This document shows positions 6,399-13,589 of a stretch of DNA of 21,587 nt, one piece after another. The DNA comes from DAOWGG01 sp965369815 (GTDB lineage Bacteria; Patescibacteriota; Gracilibacteria; UM-FILTER-43-11): contig CBDUQS010000022.1 in the NCBI GenBank assembly GCA_965369815.1, forward strand, positions 1 through 21,587, in the 5' to 3' direction. The notes beneath the pieces were generated by a model. The model made no database searches. It was not told the origin of the DNA and was given only the letters and a program-made list of their open reading frames with translations. Every line of letters starts with the position of its first letter. Positions within the stretch are counted from its first letter, which is position 1. The translations under genes were made by a program, and so were the position numbers.

Positions 6399-7778
6399 TT
6401 AGGCCATTTCTTCGATTGCATGACGTCGATCGATGTCATAGAAGCGCATTTGAGTTTTATCGAATCTAAGGTCTGCTTTTCCGATGGGGCCATTACGATG
6501 CTTGCGTATATGTACTTCGGTGATTCCCATTTCTTCTTCTGTTAAATTCTCTTCATAATAATCCTTTCGATAAAGCATCATTACCACATCTGCATCTTGC
6601 TCGATCGCACCGGACTCACGGAGATCGGATAATTGTGGAATTTTTGGATTTCTTAGTTCGACGGCACGGGATAATTGAGAAAGAGCAATAATAGGAATGT
6701 GTAATTCTCTTCCTAATGCTTTTAGGGTCCGTGAGATCTCAGAGATTTCCTGTACACGATTGGATTGATAATTATTGTTCCCGGTAGTCATAAGTTGCAG
6801 ATAATCGACGATAATCATATCGAGCCCGTGTTCCATTTGAAGACGACGAGCTTTTGCTTTTAGCTGCACAATAGACATCCCCACAGAATCATCGATGTAA
6901 ATAGGGGCTTGATTGAGTTTGTCCATAGCGGAGCCCATATTTTGAAAATCCTTATCACTTAATTTCCCGTGTTGAAGTTTCCAAGAATCAACTCCTAAAA
7001 TCGAACAAAACATTCGATCCACCAATTGCTCTTTTGACATCTCGAGTGAGAAGATTCCAATTGTTTTCTTATTGCTTGATTCAATGGCTGCTTTTTGAGC
7101 GATTGAGAGGGCTAAAGCAGTTTTACCCATACTAGGACGAGCTGCAAGAATGATAAGATCTGATGGTTGAAATCCAGATAATATTTTGTCGAGAGCGGCG
7201 TAGCCTGTTGGAATTCCTTTTACCTTATCTTTTTCATCTGCATGATGAAGTGTGGCAAATTCTTCGTAACGTTTGTCGAGCACATCCTTAATGTGAATAA
7301 AGCGGTCTTTCAAAAAAGTTTGAGAAATACCAAATACTTCTTTTTCAGCGGTATTGAGGAGCTCTTCAATATTTTCCTCTTCGCTATATCCACAACCAGC
7401 AATTACATTTCCAGCTTTGATCATTTTTCGAAGAGTGGATTTGTTTTTAACAATTTGAGCGTATTTAAAAACATGAGTTGATGTTGGGACACTTGAGGTT
7501 AGTTCGGCTAAATAAGCTGGCCCTCCAATCGTGTCGATTTGCTTTCGTTCGTCGAGTAGGTTGGCAACGGTTAAGAGGTCGATTGGATCATGTCGATTGA
7601 AAAGGTCGAAAATAACCTCGAAAATAAGCTTATGTATTTCGTAGTAAAAATCCTCTCCTTTAATTAAGTCGGCAATTTTAACAATTGCCTCTTTGTCCAT
7701 TAAAATAGATCCAATCACCGATTGTTCGGCTTCTTTACTATGAGGAGGAACTTTGATCGATATGTTTTCTTTAGCCAT
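6399..7778 (-). CDS. dnaB: Replicative DNA helicase DnaB
   Basis: DnaB is the hexameric helicase that unwinds DNA ahead of the replication fork. The 459-residue protein starts with the N-terminal helical domain (PPHSKEAEQSVIGSILMD, 11-28), followed by a linker and the RecA-like helicase domain from about 186. Walker A is ARPSMGKT (213-220), Walker B is IIVDYLQL (322-329), and SDLRESGAIEQDADVV (384-399) and RKHRNGP (425-431) are standard late motifs. The frame extends 18 nt further to a TTG at 7796, but the ATG at 7778 (MAKENISIKVPPHS) is the better start. A weak promoter candidate, TTGCAC-17-TACACT, lies near 7843-7871. No Shine-Dalgarno motif is present. No intein or dnaC-type loader is seen. 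Confidence 0.97.
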   Translation of the reverse strand: MAKENISIKVPPHSKEAEQSVIGSILMDKEAIVKIADLIKGEDFYYEIHKLIFEVIFDLFNRHDPIDLLTVANLLDERKQIDTIGGPAYLAELTSSVPTSTHVFKYAQIVKNKSTLRKMIKAGNVIAGCGYSEEENIEELLNTAEKEVFGISQTFLKDRFIHIKDVLDKRYEEFATLHHADEKDKVKGIPTGYAALDKILSGFQPSDLIILAARPSMGKTALALSIAQKAAIESSNKKTIGIFSLEMSKEQLVDRMFCSILGVDSWKLQHGKLSDKDFQNMGSAMDKLNQAPIYIDDSVGMSIVQLKAKARRLQMEHGLDMIIVDYLQLMTTGNNNYQSNRVQEISEISRTLKALGRELHIPIIALSQLSRAVELRNPKIPQLSDLRESGAIEQDADVVMMLYRKDYYEENLTEEEMGITEVHIRKHRNGPIGKADLRFDKTQMRFYDIDRRHAIEEMA

Positions 7779-7921
7779 AAAATAATGAGATAACAAAATA
7801 GCGACACGACAAAACCATTTGTTTGCTTTTATGTGTTTATTTTAGCGTGTGAAGTGTACCGATTTTGAGATTTAAGTGCAAGGCTACCCCTTCAGAAAGA
7901 CTTGCGTGAAATTTGTTTTAT

Positions 7922-7957
7922 TTAAAAACTCCCCATCCAAGGTGCTTGGACGGGGAG
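7922..7957 (-). terminator. Intrinsic terminator of recA
   Basis: On the minus strand CTCCCCGTCCAAG (7957-7945) pairs with CTTGGATGGGGAG (7941-7929): 13 bp with one G-U, a 3-nt loop, then TTTTT (7928-7924). It lies 16 nt after the recA stop. The plus-strand version has a mismatch at the G-U position, consistent with selection on the minus-strand RNA. Confidence 0.92.
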
Positions 7958-7973
7958 AAATGCTTTAATAAAC

Positions 7974-9017
7974 TTATGCCTTTGCTACTGTTTTTGTGGC
8001 CACCTTTTTTACTTCAATACTTATTTCAGGCGCTTCGGGTTTTAATATTTCCTTTTTAATTTCATTAAATATTTTTTCATCTTTTTTTAGAAATAATTTA
8101 GCATTTTCACGACCTTGCCCCAGTTTGGTTGATTTGTAGGTGTAAAATGCTCCCGATTTACTAATAATATTCTTTTTGACTGCGATATCCAGCATATCTC
8201 CAGTTTTACTAATTCCTTCGTTAAACATGATATCGAATTCAGCTTGTTTGAATGGGGGTGCAACTTTGTTTTTAACCACCTTAACCCGTACACGATTTCC
8301 GGATATTTCGCGATCGTCACCCGTTCCAGTATCGATTTTATCAATTCGACGAATATCAAGCCTTACTGATGAATAGAATTTTAAGGCATTTCCACCTGTT
8401 GTTGTTTCTGGATTTCCAAACATCACACCGATTTTCATACGTAATTGATTGAGGAAGATGACAGAGGTTCCTGTTTTGGAGATGATTGAGGTTAACTTTC
8501 TGAGTGCCTGACTCATAAGACGAGCTTGGAGCCCCATAAAAGAGTCACCCATCATTCCTTCAATCTCTGCTTTTGGAGTTAGTGCGGCGACGGAATCGAT
8601 AACAATTAGATCCACTCCTCCTGATCGTGTGAGGGTTTCAACAATCTCAAGGGCTTGCTCTCCGTTGTCTGGCTGAGAAATAAGAAGTTCATCTATGTTC
8701 ACTCCAATTCTTTTGGCGTATTCAGGGTCGAGTGCGTGTTCAGCATCAATAAAGGCTGCGCTTCCTCCGTTTTTCTGAACTTCTGCAATGGCATGAAGGG
8801 CTAATGTGGTTTTTCCCGAGGATTCGGGCCCATAAATTTCGGTTACTCGACCTTTTGGAATTCCACCTCCTAATGCTTGATCAAGTGAAAGGGCTCCTGT
8901 GGAAAAACTTTCTACCCTTATCTTATTTTTATCGCCCATTTTCATAATGGTTCCTTGGCCGTAGCTTTTTTCGATCTGTTCGATCGCATTTTTGATCGCA
9001 TCTTTTTTATTGCTCAT
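7974..9017 (-). CDS. recA: RecA recombinase
   Basis: RecA forms filaments on single-stranded DNA, carries out strand exchange and triggers LexA self-cleavage. At 347 residues it has normal length. Walker A is GPESSGKT (63-70), Walker B is LIVIDSVAAL (137-146), loop L1 is around EGMMGDSFMG (153-162), and the Q/L2 region includes NQLRMKIGVMFGNPETTTGGNALKFY (190-215). The C-terminal domain is basic with a short Glu/Lys/Ala-rich tail (KPEAPEISIEVKKVATKTVAKA). The ATG at 9017 matches the family start (MSNKKDAIKNAIEQIEKSYG). Regulation is unusually clear: a consensus-like promoter with two LexA-type operators lies 39-90 nt upstream. The gene is monocistronic, with a strong terminator. recX and lexA are not in the window. 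Confidence 0.98.
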   Translation of the reverse strand: MSNKKDAIKNAIEQIEKSYGQGTIMKMGDKNKIRVESFSTGALSLDQALGGGIPKGRVTEIYGPESSGKTTLALHAIAEVQKNGGSAAFIDAEHALDPEYAKRIGVNIDELLISQPDNGEQALEIVETLTRSGGVDLIVIDSVAALTPKAEIEGMMGDSFMGLQARLMSQALRKLTSIISKTGTSVIFLNQLRMKIGVMFGNPETTTGGNALKFYSSVRLDIRRIDKIDTGTGDDREISGNRVRVKVVKNKVAPPFKQAEFDIMFNEGISKTGDMLDIAVKKNIISKSGAFYTYKSTKLGQGRENAKLFLKKDEKIFNEIKKEILKPEAPEISIEVKKVATKTVAKA

Positions 9018-9055
9018 TTTTTTTGTTGTTTAACTAAATAAAATTTGATGTGTTC

Positions 9056-9084
9056 ATGATAGTAAACGATTGTTCACCTGTCAA
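9056..9084 (-). promoter_or_regulatory. recA promoter
   Basis: On the minus strand: TTGACA (9084-9079), exactly 17 nt, then TATCAT (9061-9056). The predicted start near 9049 leaves a 32-nt leader before the recA ATG. The spacer is entirely occupied by the downstream LexA box. Confidence 0.88.
9062..9077. promoter_or_regulatory. LexA (SOS) operator, promoter-spacer copy
   Basis: GTAAAC-GATT-GTTCAC on the plus strand (minus: GTGAAC-AATC-GTTTAC) matches the Gram-positive LexA/DinR box GAAC-N4-GTTC with one changed position. It fills the space between the -35 and -10 of recA, so a bound repressor would exclude RNA polymerase. Confidence 0.82.
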
Positions 9085-9091
9085 TTTTAAT

Positions 9092-9107
9092 GTGAACGTT
9101 TGTTCAC
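9092..9107. promoter_or_regulatory. LexA (SOS) operator, upstream copy
   Basis: GTGAAC-GTTT-GTTCAC is a perfect inverted repeat with the Gram-positive GAAC-N4-GTTC core. It begins 8 nt upstream of the -35. Its centre is 30 bp (about three helical turns) from the other operator, suitable for cooperative binding on one DNA face. Confidence 0.88.
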
Positions 9108-9130
9108 TTTATATTAATAAATGGCTTATT

Positions 9131-9180
9131 TAAAACAAAAAAGTGGCTAGACAGAATTAAATTAATTTGTCTAACCACTT
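9131..9180 (-). terminator. Intrinsic terminator of the lipoprotein gene
   Basis: On the minus strand AAGTGGTTAGACA (9180-9168) pairs with TGTCTAGCCACTT (9153-9141), 13 bp with one G-U, around an AT-rich 14-nt loop, followed by TTTTTGTTTT. It insulates recA from the upstream gene. Confidence 0.88.
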
Positions 9181-9198
9181 CCGATTATCAATTGATCC

Positions 9199-9783
9199 TT
9201 AACTGAATTGTTTTCGTAAAGAATAAAAACTGATCAATCCGAACAGTGTCATTAGGATGACTAGGTTCAGTCCAGACCCTGTATCAACCAAGCTTCCACT
9301 ATCAATTCCCTTGTAGGTAATTGTTAATGTTTTTGAAGCGATTTCATCTCCTTTTTTATCCAAAGCTTGGATGGTGTATAGATTGTCTCCTTTTTTAAGG
9401 TTTCCAAGAGAAGTAGCGGCTACGTAGCTCCATTTACCCTCTTTTCGTTTGTACTTATTTAATTCGTAGTTATTCACCATTATCTTATAAGCGTTGCTAG
9501 GAGCGACACCTTGAATTAAATGGTAACCTTTATCGCTGTTTACTTTCTCTCCAGCGTGTGAGGTGATAGCAAATTCAACAGCATCTCCCTCATCTTCTTC
9601 GGATACTACTGGAATTTCAATGGGTTCCATTGTGACTTCCTCTTTAATTTCGGTGATGGTGGTTGTTGTGCCGTTGCCAGTATCCTCTGTTGAGAATCGG
9701 GTGACAGTCTTTTTAGTGTTGTTGCAACCTGCAATGACAACGAGACTGATTAACACAATAAAGAAAACAGCTAATTTTTTCAT
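9199..9783 (-). CDS. Surface lipoprotein with Ig-like domain and sorting-signal-like tail
   Basis: This 194-residue protein begins with a lipoprotein signal peptide: MKKLAVFFIVLISLVVIAGC, lipobox ending at Cys20. A Thr/Glu-rich linker (21-70) follows. Residues about 71-158 resemble a small beta-sandwich domain of the glucodextranase-B/Ig-like type: a 'HLIQG' strand, IMVNNYELN, GKWSY, GNLKKGDNLYTIQALDKKGD and a final TITYKG. The end is unusual for a lipoprotein: LVDTGSG (165-171), a hydrophobic stretch (173-188) and a short LRKQFS tail, laid out like an LPXTG sorting signal or a C-terminal membrane anchor. It is probably an extracytoplasmic protein held at both ends, an inference. It lies 39 nt downstream of the zinc-ribbon gene and may be co-transcribed with it. 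Its own terminator follows. Confidence 0.82.
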   Translation of the reverse strand: MKKLAVFFIVLISLVVIAGCNNTKKTVTRFSTEDTGNGTTTTITEIKEEVTMEPIEIPVVSEEDEGDAVEFAITSHAGEKVNSDKGYHLIQGVAPSNAYKIMVNNYELNKYKRKEGKWSYVAATSLGNLKKGDNLYTIQALDKKGDEIASKTLTITYKGIDSGSLVDTGSGLNLVILMTLFGLISFYSLRKQFS

Positions 9784-9822
9784 AATGGGTAATTTAAGGT
9801 TCTAAAAATGAAATGATATAGA

Positions 9823-10137
9823 CTATTTTTTGCTTTTTGCTTTTGACTTTTCTCGCTCCTTTTCCTTTTGGATTTTACTGTAGTAATTTTGTACTGATTG
9901 TTCAGATCCAAATGAAACGCTTTTTCCTTTGCACTGAGTGCAGCTGAATTGAAATTTCTTTCCAACTCGTTTTGGCTTTACAGGCTCTTTGCAGTCCTGA
10001 CAGAAATAAATAATTTTAGAAGGAAGACCTTCTTCTGTGATGAATTTTTTATCTACCTCAGTGTCGGATTTGATAATTTCCACATACTCTTTATCCGTTT
10101 TTCCAGGTTCACCGGCTTGAGTGTCTGTTGAAGCCAT
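9823..10137 (-). CDS. Small zinc-ribbon protein of unknown function (104 aa)
   Basis: Residues 42-73 form a two-knuckle zinc ribbon: C46-xx-C49 and C66-xx-C69, separated by a basic loop (KPKRVGKKFQFS). The N-terminus is acidic and probably unstructured, and the C-terminus (about 84-104) is a Lys/Glu-rich helix (KEKEREKSKAKSKK) that could contact nucleic acid. The only methionine in the protein is the start at 10137, so the start is firm. The best promoter would place transcription about 3 nt upstream, making the mRNA nearly leaderless. The specific function is unknown. It is upstream of, and close to, the lipoprotein gene. Confidence 0.78.
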   Translation of the reverse strand: MASTDTQAGEPGKTDKEYVEIIKSDTEVDKKFITEEGLPSKIIYFCQDCKEPVKPKRVGKKFQFSCTQCKGKSVSFGSEQSVQNYYSKIQKEKEREKSKAKSKK

Positions 10138-10146
10138 AGGAGAGTT

Positions 10147-10174
10147 ATTTTAGATTGATAAATAAAAAATGCAA
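10147..10174 (-). promoter_or_regulatory. Possible promoter of the zinc-ribbon gene
   Basis: On the minus strand: TTGCAT (10174-10169), 16-nt spacer, TAAAAT (10152-10147). The start codon is at 10137, so the transcript would have almost no leader. Confidence 0.4.
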
Positions 10175-10186
10175 GCTTTTTTGTAA

Positions 10187-10215
10187 GGATTAAGCAGTAA
10201 GGATTAAGGATTAAG
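10187..10215. repeat. GGATTAA short repeats
   Basis: Three copies of GGATTAA (10187-10193, 10201-10207, 10208-10214), the last two in tandem and the first within a longer AAGGATTAAGCAG context. They lie between the zinc-ribbon promoter and the stop of the next upstream gene. No function is evident. Confidence 0.7.
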
Positions 10216-10216
10216 C

Positions 10217-11317
10217 CTAGAAGTCGTCGTAAAAGCTCATGTTTTGCTGTACAGCTTCAGGTTCTTTTACTTTTTTTTCTACCTTTTTAATGCTGTCGAT
10301 ATCTACTTTAATATTTGATTTGGATTCAATGCCTGCCTCTCTTGTGAAGTAGCTACCTTGATCATCTTGCCTTGTTTCTTCTTTAGGCTGAACATCTTCG
10401 ACGGTGAGCTCAGGAGCTTCTTCTTCTACTGTTTCGTTTTCCAAAACTTCTGGTTCGACTTCTTCAGAAATAATTTCCTCTTGAGGTTCTTCTACGGCAT
10501 CAGATGACTCTTCAGCGATAGGTTCGTCAATGATTTTTTCCTCTACTTCGATAGCACTTTCCTCTTGAGGTTCTTCATCCTCTATTGCTTCGACTTGCTC
10601 AGGCTCTTCAGTGTTTTCATCGATTGATTCTGTTGTATTGGATGTCTCTTCGGTTTCGTTTGTTTCTGGGAAAAAGCTTTCTTGTTCAGGTTCAATCTTT
10701 GTTGTTTCTTCAAACAATTCATTATCTTCAGGCTCTTCAATCGCTTCTTCAGTTTTCATTTCACTCACTATTTCTTCGGGTTTTTCCTCAACGAATTCTT
10801 CTTCGATTGATTCGACGGCAGTCGTTTCAACTTCTTCTTGTCCAAAAAAAGCTTGTACATCTTTTGTTTGAGATTTTTGCATCTCAGCGTACTGAGCAAA
10901 GGCAGCGAGAACGGAGCCAATCAATGCTAAATAGAGTCCAAATCGTAGTTCAGCATTGGTGTATTCCAAAGATCGCTTGGTATAAACCGCCAATGTTAGT
11001 AGGGCTAAAAAAGCACTTTCTCCCATTAAAAACATTGTGATGTTTTCTTTCTTCATTCCAAATCGTGGCAATTTAATGTACAGATGCTCACTCATTAAAA
11101 AGGTGAGCCCGATCCCTGTTAGTAGGAAGATGACAAAGCCAATCACTCCAAGGTCTCCGGAAAAGCCAGATTCTGTTATTCCCTTCTCATTGAAGTTAAA
11201 AACCACTGAATACCATGGTAAAAAGGCGCTGGCCAAAACAATGAGAGATCCGATGCCTGCTATTTTCTGCTCAGGACTTAGGCGAAGGAGCATGTGTTTT
11301 ACTCTTCGAAAATTCAT
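10217..11317 (-). CDS. Four-helix membrane protein with long Glu-rich cytoplasmic tail
   Basis: I do not recognise a named family. The 366-residue protein has four predicted membrane helices (about 18-40, 55-75, 93-112, 126-143). A basic N-terminus (MNFRRVKHMLLR) and even helix number suggest that both ends are inside. From about 155 to 325 the chain is extremely rich in Glu and short aliphatic residues (repeats such as EEPQEE, EEPEQ, EEEAPE) and is surely disordered. The last 40 residues change character: basic spacers (KVEKKVKEP), then an aromatic end, NMSFYDDF, which looks like a short docking peptide. Neither domain suggests an enzyme. The start at 11317 is the first ATG; a later ATG (residue 9) is possible. 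An extended -10 candidate, TGC-TAAGAT, lies near 11353-11361. Confidence 0.8.
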   Translation of the reverse strand: MNFRRVKHMLLRLSPEQKIAGIGSLIVLASAFLPWYSVVFNFNEKGITESGFSGDLGVIGFVIFLLTGIGLTFLMSEHLYIKLPRFGMKKENITMFLMGESAFLALLTLAVYTKRSLEYTNAELRFGLYLALIGSVLAAFAQYAEMQKSQTKDVQAFFGQEEVETTAVESIEEEFVEEKPEEIVSEMKTEEAIEEPEDNELFEETTKIEPEQESFFPETNETEETSNTTESIDENTEEPEQVEAIEDEEPQEESAIEVEEKIIDEPIAEESSDAVEEPQEEIISEEVEPEVLENETVEEEAPELTVEDVQPKEETRQDDQGSYFTREAGIESKSNIKVDIDSIKKVEKKVKEPEAVQQNMSFYDDF

Positions 11318-11428
11318 TTTTTTAAATCTTAAGAGATAATGTTTAAAGTGCTTTATCTTAGCACATTTTTACATGGTTTACATTAGCACTGTCCTTCATA
11401 AGTCTCAAGTACCTCTTCGACTTAATTG

Positions 11429-11465
11429 CTAATTATCAATTACTAATTACCAATGACCAATTAGG
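11429..11465. repeat. AT-rich 14-nt tandem repeat
   Basis: CTAATTATCAATTA (11429-11442) is followed directly by CTAATTACCAATGA (11443-11456, 12 of 14 identical) and a partial third unit, CCAATTAGG. It lies just upstream of the glycosyltransferase promoter. Confidence 0.65.
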
Positions 11466-11480
11466 TTGATTTGTGATAAT
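11453..11480 (+). promoter_or_regulatory. Possible promoter of the glycosyltransferase gene
   Basis: Extended -10 TG-T-GATAAT (11472-11480), with a weak ATGACC -35 (11453-11458) 16 nt upstream. Transcription from about 11487 gives a 15-nt leader to the ATG at 11502 and would exclude the earlier TTG at 11466. Confidence 0.4.
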
Positions 11481-11501
11481 CTTGTCTCGAACTTTATTAT
11501 T

Positions 11502-12644
11502 ATGAAAATCGCACTCGACATCAGAGGGATTGATGGGGCAAGAGGTGGAAAAGGGATTTGGACAGCGAATGTTTTGAAGAGCGTTCTTAATCAGGATCGT
11601 GAGAATGAATATTACCTTTATATCAATCATCATTGGAAGAACGAGTACAGCTACCTTCCCAATGTCCATTTGATTCGATTAAAAGGAAGGGGGTTTCTTT
11701 GGCATTGGCGTTTTTATAAAAATCTTTTAAAAAAGAAAATAGATGTTTTGATTGCGACGGAAAGTTATATCGTTCCTTTTTTACACGATCCCGAAAAATT
11801 GAAAGTGGCGTTGGTGGTTCATGATTTGGTGGCGTTTAAATCACCCGCTAAACATCAGCGTCGAGCGACTTGGATTGAAAAAATCACCCTTAAAAAAGCG
11901 GCTAAGAAGAGCAAATGGATTTTTACGGTTTCTCAGTACACCAAGAAGGATTTGGTTCAACGTTATCCTCATTTGAGACTCACTAAAAAAACAACGGTGG
12001 TTTATGCGGGGGTTCGTGAGATTTTTAGTAGAAAAATGGATTCCAATAAAATCATCAATGTTCAAAGGCGGTATAATTTGGAGCCGGATTATATAATGAT
12101 GGCGGGAACCTTAGAGCCGCGTAAAAATATTATGGGGGCTTTGGAAGCGTACAGCTTACTTTCCCCTAGAAATAAGCAGATTTATCGATTTGTGATTGTG
12201 GGAAAGAAGGGGTGGTATTACAAACAAATATTTCAGAAAGTGAAGGATTTGGATTTGACGCTTCGGGTTAAGTTTTTGGAATATATTCCCGATGATGACC
12301 TGGTGACTTTGATGCAGGGGTCGAAACTCTTTTTGTTCCCTTCTTTTTATGAAGGATTTGGCCTTCCTATTTTAGAGGCGATGCAGTGTGGAGTTCCCGT
12401 TTTGGCGTCTCGTGTTACCTCTATTCCAGAACTTGGAGTGGATGCGATTCATTATGCGGATCCGAGTGATGCGGTAGATATTGCCGATGGAATTACACAA
12501 CTTTTGGAAGATGATGGATATCGTTCTCAATTACGAAAAAAAGGTTTTGACCAGGTGAAAAATTTTAGTTGGGGAAAGACAGCTACTTTTATTTTAGATT
12601 CAATATATCCGGAACACAGAAAACAGGACACGGAACACAGTTGA
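11502..12644 (+). CDS. Glycosyltransferase family 4 (GT-B) protein
   Basis: This 380-residue retaining glycosyltransferase transfers a sugar from a nucleotide-sugar donor, probably to a cell-surface glycan precursor; donor and acceptor are unknown. The N-terminal Rossmann half has MKIALDIRGIDGARGGKGIW (1-20) with the Gly-rich acceptor loop, and VVHDLVAF (105-112). The C-terminal half has AGTLEPRKN (201-209) and the E-x7-E donor motif in EGFGLPILE (284-292). The frame is open to a TTG at 11466, but the ATG at 11502 begins the conserved strand. The last ten residues (EHRKQDTEHS) are encoded by repetitive GGAACACAG DNA and lie beyond the fold. The stop is TGA, followed in frame by TGA and TAA; it is the only clear TGA stop in the window. 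nadK follows after 58 nt and may be co-transcribed. Confidence 0.93.
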   Translation: MKIALDIRGIDGARGGKGIWTANVLKSVLNQDRENEYYLYINHHWKNEYSYLPNVHLIRLKGRGFLWHWRFYKNLLKKKIDVLIATESYIVPFLHDPEKLKVALVVHDLVAFKSPAKHQRRATWIEKITLKKAAKKSKWIFTVSQYTKKDLVQRYPHLRLTKKTTVVYAGVREIFSRKMDSNKIINVQRRYNLEPDYIMMAGTLEPRKNIMGALEAYSLLSPRNKQIYRFVIVGKKGWYYKQIFQKVKDLDLTLRVKFLEYIPDDDLVTLMQGSKLFLFPSFYEGFGLPILEAMQCGVPVLASRVTSIPELGVDAIHYADPSDAVDIADGITQLLEDDGYRSQLRKKGFDQVKNFSWGKTATFILDSIYPEHRKQDTEHS

Positions 12645-12681
12645 TGATAAGATATGCTTACAAAAACTGTTTCCTGTTTTC
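12611..12681. repeat. GGAACACAG repeat and 10-bp inverted repeat after the glycosyltransferase
   Basis: GGAACACAG occurs at 12611-12619 and 12632-12640. GAAAACAGGA (12619-12628) is perfectly inverted as TCCTGTTTTC (12672-12681), spanning the glycosyltransferase stop codon. There is no T-run after the right arm, so it is not an ordinary terminator. Confidence 0.6.
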
Positions 12682-12702
12682 AGTTTCCTAAATTAAAAAA
12701 CT

Positions 12703-13566
12703 ATGCAGAAAATAGGTATTGCTGCCAAGCGCTCCAATGTTCAAAAGTATGCTCCTGTGTTTAAACGGGTTTATCAGCATTTACAGAAAATTGGGAAAGA
12801 TGTTTATGTTGAAAAACACGTGGCGCAGCTGATTGGATTAAAAAGCTACAAAGAATTCAGTCGTGGGAAAACTCAAGTGGAGCTTTTATTAGTAATGGGA
12901 GGAGATGGAACGATTCTTTCAGTGGTTCGAAGTATGCGAAAATTTGATGTGAAAATTTTTGGAATCAATATGGGGAATCTTGGCTTTCTTTCCGAAATTC
13001 CTCCCGTTCAGATCAATCAAAAATTGGCTAAGATTTTTAGTGGGGATTACACGCTTGACCCTCGTATCATGCTTCACATTGAGGTGTTTCGAGATGGGAA
13101 GCCAGTTAAGCAATTCCATGCGCTTAATGAAACGGTTATTTCTCAAGGAGCTTTGGCTCGTTTGATTAAGCTTCGAACGCGTGTGAATCATCGAAAGCTT
13201 ACTATGTATCACGCTGATGGTTTGATTATTGCGACTCCAACAGGGTCTACAGCGTATAGTTTATCGGCAGGTGGGCCTATTCTTTACCCGAGTATCGATG
13301 CGTTTATTTTAACGCCGATTGCCCCTCATAGCTTTACTCAAAAGCCAATTGTGATTCCAGCGGATAAAAAGATTCAGATCACGGTTGAAAATAAAAGTAA
13401 GCGAATCATTTTGTCGATTGATGGACAGGAAAGTTTTAATTTGGAATACAAAGATGAAGTGGTGATTCGTCGAGATGGGACGGCTCAATTTGTTCGCCTG
13501 CCTACCGAAAGCTTCTTTAAAACGTTGAGGGAGAAGTTGGATTGGGGTAAAAAATTGGAGAAGTAA
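12703..13566 (+). CDS. nadK: NAD kinase (ATP- or polyphosphate-dependent)
   Basis: NAD kinase phosphorylates NAD at the 2' position of its adenosine ribose to form NADP, the sole route to NADP. The 287 residues fit the family. GGDGT (66-70) is the nucleotide-binding and catalytic loop; NMGNLGFL (89-96), NETVISQG (142-149) and ADGLIIATPTGSTAYSLSAGGP (171-192) are the other signatures. The enzyme should be cytoplasmic and homo-oligomeric. The ATG at 12703 leads straight into the first beta strand (MQKIGIAAK). No Shine-Dalgarno motif precedes it. It is likely transcribed with the glycosyltransferase gene. The hairpin island after the stop lacks a clear U-tract, so transcription end is uncertain. 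Confidence 0.96.
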   Translation: MQKIGIAAKRSNVQKYAPVFKRVYQHLQKIGKDVYVEKHVAQLIGLKSYKEFSRGKTQVELLLVMGGDGTILSVVRSMRKFDVKIFGINMGNLGFLSEIPPVQINQKLAKIFSGDYTLDPRIMLHIEVFRDGKPVKQFHALNETVISQGALARLIKLRTRVNHRKLTMYHADGLIIATPTGSTAYSLSAGGPILYPSIDAFILTPIAPHSFTQKPIVIPADKKIQITVENKSKRIILSIDGQESFNLEYKDEVVIRRDGTAQFVRLPTESFFKTLREKLDWGKKLEK

Positions 13567-13589
13567 ACTTCTCCTCCTAAAACCTTTCA

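Noticed and set aside
10585..11040. A 151-codon plus-strand open frame opposite the Glu-rich tail
   Set aside because: It is the antisense reading of Glu-rich repeats (giving Leu/Phe/Gln runs), with no promoter or context.
11348..11364. GTGCT/AGCAC hairpin followed by ATTTTT
   Set aside because: It would act on the plus strand, where no gene precedes it, and the 5-bp stem is weak.
12642..12650. The UGA=Gly code of Gracilibacteria
   Set aside because: The one TGA stop is followed at once by TGA TAA and so is uninformative, but the conserved genes (recA, dnaB, mraY, tyrS, nadK) have no in-frame TGA and use GGN for conserved glycines.
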